A program made the position numbers and the translations under genes. Positions 1 through 5,162 of a stretch of DNA of 5,162 nucleotides are shown here, piece by piece; the first letter of the stretch is position 1, and every line of letters starts with the position of its first letter. The stretch comes from Acidobacteriota bacterium (lineage in GTDB: Bacteria > Acidobacteriota > JAAYUB01 > JAMOQF01), in the NCBI GenBank assembly GCA_027040585.1, contig JALULU010000455.1, forward strand, positions 1-5,162. Direction: 5' to 3'. The notes beneath the pieces were generated by a model. It saw only the letters and a list, made by a program, of their open reading frames with translations, ran no database searches and was not told the origin of the DNA.

Positions 1-982
1 CTGCGTTTATTTCAATTGCACTTTTTGGCATTCCGAAAACAGTACAACTTTTTTCCTCCTGTGCAATTGTAATACCGCCTGCATCTTTAATTTTTAGTAA
101 ACCTTTTGCACCATCTGAGCCCATTCCTGTTAAAATTATTCCTGCACATCTATTTTCATAATTTTTTGCAATTTCTGAAAAAAGGTTATTGATAGAAGGC
201 TTAAATCCCTTCACTGCTCCAGCAAATCTGTCTAAAAAGATTATTCCATCCTTTATAACAGGCTGGAAACCGTTTGGAATGAAAAAAATTTTTTCTTCTA
301 AAATTTTTTCGCCATTTTCTGCAATTTTGACGTTTTTGCTTGTAATATTTGAGAGGGTTTTTACAAAATCGTTTAAAAATCCTTCTGATATATGTTGTAC
401 GATTATTATGGGAATTTTGAAATTATTGTCTAATTTTTCCAATATTTTTTGTAATGTTTTAGGACCCCCTGTTGAGGCACCAATCCCAATTATATCTATT
501 TTTTGACCTTTGAAATTTGGAATAATTGTTTTAGATTTCCACTGATGAATATGTGGAATAACATTTATTTTGGATACTAACTTTATCTTCTCTATAAGTT
601 CTTTTTTAAATTTTTTGCTTTCTTCTTCATTTATATTAAAAAAATCTATCTTTTCAATATATTCAAGTGCACCAAATTCTATTAATTTAAACTTGTTTTT
701 CACTTCTTCTTCGGAGTATGTGGTAAAAATTATTATTGGCTTTGGTATCTTTGCCATTATTTCTTTTGTGGCAAGAACTCCATTTTTATTTGGCATATCA
801 ACATCCATCAAAATTACATCTACGTTTATATTTTCTACCATTTTTACTGCTTCTGTGCCGTCAGTTGCAAAACCTATTATTTCAATTTCACCTTCATCTT
901 TAAGTAAATCTTCAACAAAGGACCTTACAAAATCTGAATCATCTACTACTAAAATTTTTATCTTTTTGCTTTCACTAACCAT
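1..982 (-). CDS. cheB: CheB: receiver-coupled protein-glutamate methylesterase/deamidase (3' end cut by window edge)
   Basis: CheB hydrolyses methyl-glutamate esters, and deamidates Gln, on chemoreceptors in the cytoplasm, giving adaptation; its receiver is phosphorylated by CheA and relieves autoinhibition. I translated 327 codons by hand. Residues 7-115 form a receiver with acidic pair D14/D15 (ILVVDDSD), acceptor D60 (ILMDVDMP), T87/T88 and K111. A linker spans about 116-160. The catalytic domain starts near 162, with the serine motif GIGASTGGP (S170), VQHI (H197) and TGMGSDGAKG (D290), so the Ser-His-Asp triad is complete. The frame is open at base 1; CheB is usually about 350 residues, so roughly 20-30 are missing. 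The ATG at 982 lies 2 bp after the cheA stop; no close Shine-Dalgarno is seen (only a weak CAGG about 12 nt upstream), so translational coupling to cheA is likely. Oddity: the segment usually resembling APGxxHM/L reads IPNGFQPVI, without the His. Identification is very secure. Confidence 0.97.
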   Translation of the reverse strand, partial: MVSESKKIKILVVDDSDFVRSFVEDLLKDEGEIEIIGFATDGTEAVKMVENINVDVILMDVDMPNKNGVLATKEIMAKIPKPIIIFTTYSEEEVKNKFKLIEFGALEYIEKIDFFNINEEESKKFKKELIEKIKLVSKINVIPHIHQWKSKTIIPNFKGQKIDIIGIGASTGGPKTLQKILEKLDNNFKIPIIIVQHISEGFLNDFVKTLSNITSKNVKIAENGEKILEEKIFFIPNGFQPVIKDGIIFLDRFAGAVKGFKPSINNLFSEIAKNYENRCAGIILTGMGSDGAKGLLKIKDAGGITIAQEEKSCTVFGMPKSAIEINA

Positions 983-984
983 AT

Positions 985-3135
985 TTATATAAGCCTGTTT
1001 ATTATTCTCAAAAGCTTCATTCCATTAAAGCTTTCTTTAGTAATATAACCATCAACCCCTAATTTTATTGCCCTCAATTTATCTTCATTTGACTCTTTCA
1101 TTGTTACTATGATTACAGGAATTTTAGAAAATTCTTCCCTCTGTTTTATTTTTTCCACAAAAGTAAATCCATCCATTATTGGCATGTCAATGTCACTTAT
1201 AATTAAGTCAATATTTTCTTCATCTAACTTTTCAAAAGCATCTAATCCGTTTTCAGCCTCTATCACTTCAAAACCATTCTTCCTAAGTATATTCTTTTCA
1301 AGTTCTCTTGTGATGGCGGAATCTTCTACTAAAAGAATCCTTTTAACTTTTTTTACTTCAATATCACTTTTTTCAGGAATTGTGATTTTTCCTTTTATTA
1401 AAAATGGATTTAGAATAGGTATTATTGTGGATTTGTGATTTATTCCAAATCCGCTAAATTCTCTAAATTCATTTAAAAAGTCGCTTTTTTTGATTATTAC
1501 TTCCTCTCTATCTAAAACTGCATCAATAAGTATTGCAATTTTCTTATTTATATCTGAAAATATAATGACTTCACCTTTTTCCATATCAGTATTTAGTTTA
1601 AAAAATGGAATCAATTCTCCATCAAAAAGATAAAAATTTTCTTTTTCTCCTCTGACATTGTCTTTTTCAAATATTTCCACAGTCTTTACATTTTCTTCAA
1701 GAAATCCAAGGAAATAATCTTTCCACTTAATCACCAATATTTTGTGTGTTGAAATAGAAATGGGTATTTCAATTATTATGGTGGTACCACTGTTTTTATT
1801 TGTTTCTATTGCAAGTTTGCCACCTATTTCTTCAATCCTCTGTTTTACCACATCCATTCCTATTCCTCTGCCGGAAATTTCATCTGTTTTCTCTGCAGTT
1901 GAAAATCCTTTTTTATAAATTATTGAGAGGGTTTCTTCTTCACTTTTCCTGTCCATTTCTGCTTCTGTGAAAAATCCTTTTTTTACAGCAGTTTCTCTAA
2001 TTTTATCTGTATCAATTCCTCGTCCATCATCTGAAATTTTTATGGTTATGATACCTCTATTTTCAGTTATTTTTATCTCTATATTTCCCTTTTCTAACTT
2101 TCCAAGTCTTTTTCTTTCATCAGGGGATTCTATTCCATGAGAGATGGAATTTCTTATTATGTGAATAAGTGCCTCATTTAATTTTTCTACAACCCGTTTA
2201 TCCACTTTGCATTGGCTACCAATTATTTTAAGATCTATTTTTTTGCCACATTCAATTGAAAATCTTTTTATGTATGAAGGATAAATATCAAGAATAACAC
2301 TTAAAGGAATTAGTCGTAAATCAGTTATTTTATCCCAAAGATGATTAAATGCTTTTTGGTGATTCTCTACTGTCTTAAATATTTCATCTTTTTCTTCTTC
2401 TAATAGATTTATAAGATCTCTAAATTCAATTAGAAATTTTGGGTCAAATGAAGGTAAGAGTTTGTTGTAAATTTTTTTTAAAGATTTTGTATAAAATATG
2501 AAATTTTCTGGTATGTATTCGAGTCTATTCTGTAATACTTTTAAATTGGTGGCAGATTTTAGTATTTCCTTAATATCAATAGCACTTATCTTAAAAACAT
2601 CAGGTAATTCCTCAATCAGATTTTTTTCAACATCCTTTTTTACATGTGAAATATCTGTGGGAGATTTTTCATCTTTTTTTAAACTTTTTTTTATTTTTTC
2701 TCTGAGGTTTATATTAATTTCATTACCAGTATCTTTTTTTACTTCATTTGTTTTTATGTCAAGAAGTTTATTTACATCTTTTTTTAATTCTTCAATTTCT
2801 TCGGATATGGAAGTAGATACCACATCTCTTTCTTGAGTAAGTTTTTTTATGATTGTAAGGCTTTTTAATGTTGTATTTATTAAATTTTTTAATGGGATTT
2901 GTGTTATTTTATCGGAGTCTTTAAATATATCTTCAAAAATATGTGCAATATCAGATATATTTTTAAAACCAATGATTCTGGCACTTCCTTTTATTGTGTG
3001 CATTTCTCTTTTAATATTTGAAAGTATGTTTTCGTCTATATCTCCTTCTGAGATTTTTAAAAGCAAATCTTCTACCTTTTTTATTCTTTCAAATGTTTCC
3101 TGTCTAAAGAGGTTGTAATATTTTTCTCTGTCCAT
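985..3135 (-). CDS. cheA: Hybrid chemotaxis histidine kinase CheA with C-terminal receiver domain (CheA-REC)
   Basis: Cytoplasmic kinase of a receptor array, 716 residues. Domains in order: HPt (P1), about 1-105, with phospho-accepting H46 in MHTIKGSARIIGF; a charged Lys/Glu-rich linker, about 106-180, with no clear P2; dimerisation/P3-like region, about 183-265; HATPase, about 270-460, with N box HIIRNSISHGIE (N329, H333), G1 box ISDDGRGID (D369-D370) and G2 region GFSTAEKTDEISGRGIGMD; CheW-like P5, about 463-585; receiver, about 598-716, with E604/D605, acceptor D648 in IISDIDMP, T678 and K700. All residues expected for kinase and receiver activity are present, although Ser332 sits where many CheAs have Asp (RNxxDHG). 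The fused receiver resembles the FrzE/CheAY arrangement and could be an output or a phosphate sink. The ATG at 3135 follows the receptor stop by 3 bp; the only GGAG is about 16 nt upstream, so coupled translation is likely. Specific cellular output is unknown. Confidence 0.97.
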   Translation of the reverse strand: MDREKYYNLFRQETFERIKKVEDLLLKISEGDIDENILSNIKREMHTIKGSARIIGFKNISDIAHIFEDIFKDSDKITQIPLKNLINTTLKSLTIIKKLTQERDVVSTSISEEIEELKKDVNKLLDIKTNEVKKDTGNEININLREKIKKSLKKDEKSPTDISHVKKDVEKNLIEELPDVFKISAIDIKEILKSATNLKVLQNRLEYIPENFIFYTKSLKKIYNKLLPSFDPKFLIEFRDLINLLEEEKDEIFKTVENHQKAFNHLWDKITDLRLIPLSVILDIYPSYIKRFSIECGKKIDLKIIGSQCKVDKRVVEKLNEALIHIIRNSISHGIESPDERKRLGKLEKGNIEIKITENRGIITIKISDDGRGIDTDKIRETAVKKGFFTEAEMDRKSEEETLSIIYKKGFSTAEKTDEISGRGIGMDVVKQRIEEIGGKLAIETNKNSGTTIIIEIPISISTHKILVIKWKDYFLGFLEENVKTVEIFEKDNVRGEKENFYLFDGELIPFFKLNTDMEKGEVIIFSDINKKIAILIDAVLDREEVIIKKSDFLNEFREFSGFGINHKSTIIPILNPFLIKGKITIPEKSDIEVKKVKRILLVEDSAITRELEKNILRKNGFEVIEAENGLDAFEKLDEENIDLIISDIDMPIMDGFTFVEKIKQREEFSKIPVIIVTMKESNEDKLRAIKLGVDGYITKESFNGMKLLRIINRLI

Positions 3136-3138
3136 AAT

Positions 3139-4749
3139 TTAGGATAACTTACTCCAGGTATAGGCATTAATATCTATCCCCAAAACACCTATTAATTTTT
3201 CATTTTCATCAAATATAGGCGCAGATACTGTTATACATTTTTCATTTGTCAAGAGTGAATTGTAAGGCTCTGAAATGAAAGGGGCTTTGGTTTCCATAAC
3301 TGTATAAAACCATGGCCTTTTAGAGAGATTTAAGTTGGGATCATAAAGAGCTGAGTCATGGGGCATATCAATATTAGAATTTTGTTGGAAAAGTGCAAGA
3401 TATCCATCAGAGTTGGCTATGTAAATTATTTCAACAAAATCGTGTTTTGAAACAAAGTTTTCAAAAATTTCCTTTGGGGGCCTTTTTATAAAATTCCTAA
3501 CCTCCTTTTTAGAAGCTGTATTTTTTGCAAGGAATTTTATATTAATATCCGATGGAATAATAAAATTTTGAACTGCCAGCTGTGTTTCAAGTGCTATGTT
3601 ATTTAATTTATTTGCCTCTTCATTAAATTCTTTAATGGATTCTGCCGTTTGCTTGGCAACCTCTAATATATCTTTTAAAGTAAGTGTTGCCTGATTTGTA
3701 GCAGTTGTCTGCTGTTGTGTTGCAAGATAAATTTCTTTTGTAAACTGTGTTGAGGATTTAACAGCGTCAGAAATTGTTAAAAATGTATCCTGTACCTGTT
3801 TTGCTTTTTTAGAAGCCACAAGGAATTCATTGTATCCATCTTCAGTTGAAATTATTGTATCTTCAATAGATTTTTGTAACTCTCCAAACATATTTTTTAT
3901 TTCCTCAACTGCATCTTTAGATCTTGCCGCAAGTTTTCTTACTTCTTGTGCTATTACCCCAAATCTTTCTCCAAATTCACCTGCAGAAGCTGCCTCAATA
4001 GATGCGTTTAATGCTAATATATGTGTTTCTGATGATATCGATGTAATTATTTCTAAAATTTTATCTATTTTATTAAATTTCTCTCCAAGAATATTGGCAT
4101 TTTCGCTTATAGCTTTGATTTTTTCATTCATCCTATTTAGAGAGGAAATATTTTCTGAAATTATTGTACTTCCATTGACTGCTTCTTTTTCAGTTTTTTC
4201 TGCAAAAGATGCTAAATCTTTGCTGTTTGTGGAAATCTGCTGAGAGGTCTTTGATAGTTCTTCCATTGTTGTGGTTATTTCTGCAACACTTGCCGCTTCC
4301 TCGCTTGAGCCTGAGGAAAGTTCACTTGAGTTTAAGGTTATATTTTGAGCGCTATAACTAAGAACTGCTGATGTCCTTTGTATTTTTTTTAATAAATTGG
4401 TGATATTTGTTTTTGTCTCTCTTATTTCATAATAAATATCTTTAAAAATTCCCTTTGCCATCTCTGGATCAACTTTGAAAGAAAGGTCTCCTTCCTTTAG
4501 GTAACTTAAAATTTCCTTTACTTCTGTAAGAGCCTTCTTCAACTCCTTGTTCTCTTGATGAATTTTTTTTGAGGTGTTTTGGTATGAATCCCATATGATT
4601 TTTACACATATTAGTGCTATTATGAAAAACAAAAGGGCAGGGAAAATCTTTAGCCATATATTTTTAAATTTGAAGAAATTAAGCAGAACAAGCATGAAAA
4701 GGGAAAATAACCCAACCGATAAAAAGATTTTTATTTTATCCTGTTTCAT
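3139..4749 (-). CDS. Methyl-accepting chemoreceptor with N-terminal membrane hairpin and C-terminal cytoplasmic Cache (PDC) domain
   Basis: Transmembrane chemoreceptor, 536 residues, expected to form arrays with CheA. Two hydrophobic segments (about 7-26 and 31-53) are joined by only a few residues (FKFKN), so there is no periplasmic sensor. Residues 75-115 include LSYLKEGDLSFKV, resembling the second half of a HAMP domain; a full HAMP is not evident. The signalling coiled coil spans about 125-395, with hairpin tip near 240-262 (ETHILALNASIEAASAGE) followed by EVRKLAARS. Candidate modification pairs are E150/E151, E163/E164 and Q346/Q347, each in an [A/S/T]xx[EQ][EQ] context, and the presence of CheB supports them. 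After a linker (about 397-435), residues 436-528 look like a Cache/PDC sensor: IYIANSDGYLALF, SKRPWFYTV, SEPYNS, ITVSAPIFDENEKLIGVLGIDI. Cache is normally extracellular and N-terminal, so this placement is unusual. The start is backed by AGAGAGG 10 nt upstream. The gene overlaps its upstream neighbour by 14 bp. Ligand unknown. Confidence 0.95.
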   Translation of the reverse strand: MKQDKIKIFLSVGLFSLFMLVLLNFFKFKNIWLKIFPALLFFIIALICVKIIWDSYQNTSKKIHQENKELKKALTEVKEILSYLKEGDLSFKVDPEMAKGIFKDIYYEIRETKTNITNLLKKIQRTSAVLSYSAQNITLNSSELSSGSSEEAASVAEITTTMEELSKTSQQISTNSKDLASFAEKTEKEAVNGSTIISENISSLNRMNEKIKAISENANILGEKFNKIDKILEIITSISSETHILALNASIEAASAGEFGERFGVIAQEVRKLAARSKDAVEEIKNMFGELQKSIEDTIISTEDGYNEFLVASKKAKQVQDTFLTISDAVKSSTQFTKEIYLATQQQTTATNQATLTLKDILEVAKQTAESIKEFNEEANKLNNIALETQLAVQNFIIPSDINIKFLAKNTASKKEVRNFIKRPPKEIFENFVSKHDFVEIIYIANSDGYLALFQQNSNIDMPHDSALYDPNLNLSKRPWFYTVMETKAPFISEPYNSLLTNEKCITVSAPIFDENEKLIGVLGIDINAYTWSKLS

Positions 4750-5077
4750 TTTTGTTTAACCTCTCTGTGAAATTTTTTATATTGATTATAAAGCCCAATT
4801 TGTTTTTAAATGTAAAAAATTTACTAATAAAATTAGCGCCGGTAATTTTGTAAAAGTTTTCTTTTGGGGTAAATGTTTCATATGGGGTAAAATCTATAGA
4901 TAAAACATTTTCAACTTTAAATTTTGTTCCATTTTTTAAATTAACATAAAGTCTTTTATCTTCATTTGAGAATGAGTCAATATTTTTTACGTCAATTCCC
5001 ATAAAATAATTTTTGTAGTTAACTAATGTTAATTTTTCCATTTTAAAATCTGCTAATTTAACGACATTAGATGACAT
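4736..5077 (-). CDS. Small protein at the head of the chemosensory operon, possible minimal or divergent CheW-like adaptor
   Basis: I do not firmly recognise this 113-residue protein. It is Asn/Lys/Phe-rich, has no signal peptide or membrane segment, and looks beta-rich: KLTLVNYKNYFMGIDV, RLYVNLKNGTKFKVENVL, KLGFIINIKNF. The segment NYKNYFMGI resembles the opening strand of the CheW-like domain in the neighbouring CheA (KWKDYFLGF), and its position beside a receptor and CheA, with no other cheW, fits a coupling protein. However, it is shorter than a normal CheW (about 150) and lacks the RGxxxPxxDL-type motif, so the family call is tentative. The stop overlaps the receptor start by 14 bp, supporting a real, co-translated gene. 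Start choice is uncertain: ATG at 5077 has AGGAG 8 nt upstream, but its first 12 residues lie antisense to a plausible plus-strand protein fragment. The ATG at 5041 (MEKLTLVNYK) is the alternative, without a visible Shine-Dalgarno. Confidence 0.7.
   Translation of the reverse strand: MSSNVVKLADFKMEKLTLVNYKNYFMGIDVKNIDSFSNEDKRLYVNLKNGTKFKVENVLSIDFTPYETFTPKENFYKITGANFISKFFTFKNKLGFIINIKNFTERLNKNETG
4760..4766 (-). promoter_or_regulatory. Ribosome binding site of the chemoreceptor gene, inside the end of the upstream gene
   Basis: AGAGAGG on the minus strand, 10 nt before the receptor ATG at 4749, is a good Shine-Dalgarno and fixes that start. It sits within the coding sequence of the small upstream gene (its codons for Thr-Glu-Arg), so receptor translation can initiate on its own while still being linked to upstream ribosome traffic. 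Confidence 0.65.
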
Positions 5078-5162
5078 AGCTAATACTCCTGCAGATAAAA
5101 TTAAAGAAATTTTATTAGATAAAGGAGGTGAAAAATTTGCATTTCATAATCCAGCAACTTGA
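5040..5162 (+). pseudogene. Plus-strand fragment resembling the C-terminal helix-hairpin-helix module of extended L21-type proteins, headless and ending at TGA
   Basis: The plus frame with codon starts divisible by three is open from after a TAG at 5016 to TGA at 5160-5162. From about 5040 it reads ILKSANLTTLDDIANTPADK, then IKEILLDKGGEKFAFHNPAT, then stop. From memory of the family (no search run), this matches a C-terminal helical module found on extended ribosomal L21 and other proteins, whose pattern is roughly TxxxLAxTxxxxIxxILxxxG, then HxPxTWPxQA, then GKWxxLxxLQ. The resemblance stops on the left near 5037-5040, where the GIGPK-type part should precede, and on the right TGA stands where Trp (TGG) is expected. 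It overlaps the start region of the minus-strand small gene. It could be a broken gene piece, an assembly misjoin at a contig end, or chance. A competing reading is described under rejected items. Confidence 0.42.
5086..5090 (-). promoter_or_regulatory. Ribosome binding site supporting the 5077 start of the small gene
   Basis: On the minus strand AGGAG lies 8 nt before the ATG at 5077, a normal spacing. It favours 5077 over the internal ATG at 5041. The support is weakened because the same bases fall inside the suspected foreign or misjoined plus-strand coding fragment, where AGGAG could be accidental. Confidence 0.5.

Noticed and set aside
189..506. Plus-strand open frame antisense to cheB
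   Set aside because: It mirrors the conserved CheB catalytic domain on the other strand; antisense frames of this kind are well-known artefacts, and it has no independent support.
980..990. Frameshift or fusion between cheA and cheB
   Set aside because: The cheA TAA (987-985) and the cheB ATG (982) are cleanly separated by 2 bp, and both proteins are complete at this junction; this is ordinary operon packing.
570..992. Plus-strand 140-codon frame, Ser/Phe/Ile-rich
   Set aside because: It is antisense to the CheB receiver; its composition is that of a reverse-strand shadow of Lys/Glu-rich coding.
1109..1438. Plus-strand frame antisense to the CheA receiver
   Set aside because: Shadow of the conserved receiver domain, with no recognisable domain of its own.
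2640..2790. Many runs of T on the plus strand that could suggest terminators
   Set aside because: They are the complement of Lys codon runs in the charged CheA linker; no GC-rich inverted repeat precedes them, and they lie inside a gene.
2498..3118. Two plus-strand frames antisense to CheA linker and HPt
   Set aside because: Shadows; the minus strand shows a clear HPt domain and a continuous kinase reading.
3830..4243. Plus-strand frame antisense to the receptor hairpin tip
   Set aside because: Shadow of one of the most conserved bacterial signalling domains, encoded on the minus strand.
4469..4759. Small frames (minus 4469-4657, plus 4574-4759) inside the start of the receptor gene
   Set aside because: Both lie within the receptor reading frame region, have no ribosome binding site I can see, and resemble no family.
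5121..5162. Perfect Shine-Dalgarno-like AAAGGAGGTGA on the plus strand followed 6 nt later by TTG at 5137, as the start of a divergent gene
   Set aside because: The spacing is ideal, but the start would be TTG, only 8 codons are visible before the window ends, and the same bases code for Asp-Lys-Gly-Gly-Glu-Lys in the HhH-like frame, which explains them. It stays possible; sequence past 5162 would decide.

Overview
This window is a compact chemosensory (chemotaxis-type) signalling operon read entirely from the minus strand. It comes from a bacterium with AT-rich DNA (roughly 30% GC by eye), heavy use of ATA, AGA and AGG codons, and Lys/Ile/Glu-rich proteins. Trp is encoded by TGG in all three large genes and the visible stops are TAA, so nothing in the operon suggests a non-standard code. 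I cannot assign a phylum. The receptor tip (THILALNASIEAA), the HPt motif MHTIKGSARIIGF and the CheA-receiver fusion recall Frz-like or 'alternative function' chemosensory systems of Gram-negative bacteria more than the enteric flagellar system, but this is family-level inference.

In transcription order (right to left) there are four genes. The first is a 113-residue protein that may be a minimal CheW-like adaptor (4736-5077). The second is a membrane-anchored methyl-accepting receptor with no periplasmic sensor and a C-terminal, cytoplasmic Cache domain (3139-4749). The third is a hybrid histidine kinase CheA with a C-terminal receiver (985-3135). The fourth is CheB, a receiver plus methylesterase, cut by the left edge (1-982). 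The gene boundaries are a 14-bp overlap, a 3-bp gap and a 2-bp gap, so co-transcription and translational coupling are likely. No free-standing CheY, canonical CheW or CheR is visible.

Proposed logic (inference from domains): the receptor senses a cytoplasmic or membrane-permeant ligand, or metabolic state, through its C-terminal Cache domain. It controls CheA autophosphorylation at His46, and phosphate then passes to the receiver fused to CheA (Asp648) and to the receiver of CheB (Asp60). CheB demethylates or deamidates the receptor for adaptation. The output could be motility, pili or another process; the window does not decide this.

The right-hand 120 or so bases are odd. Read on the plus strand they encode a peptide that closely resembles the C-terminal helix-hairpin-helix type module known from extended ribosomal L21 and related proteins. 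It ends in TGA exactly where that family has Trp. This fragment overlaps the annotated start of the small first gene, which suggests a rearrangement or assembly junction near 5035-5045 and casts doubt on that gene's first 12 residues.
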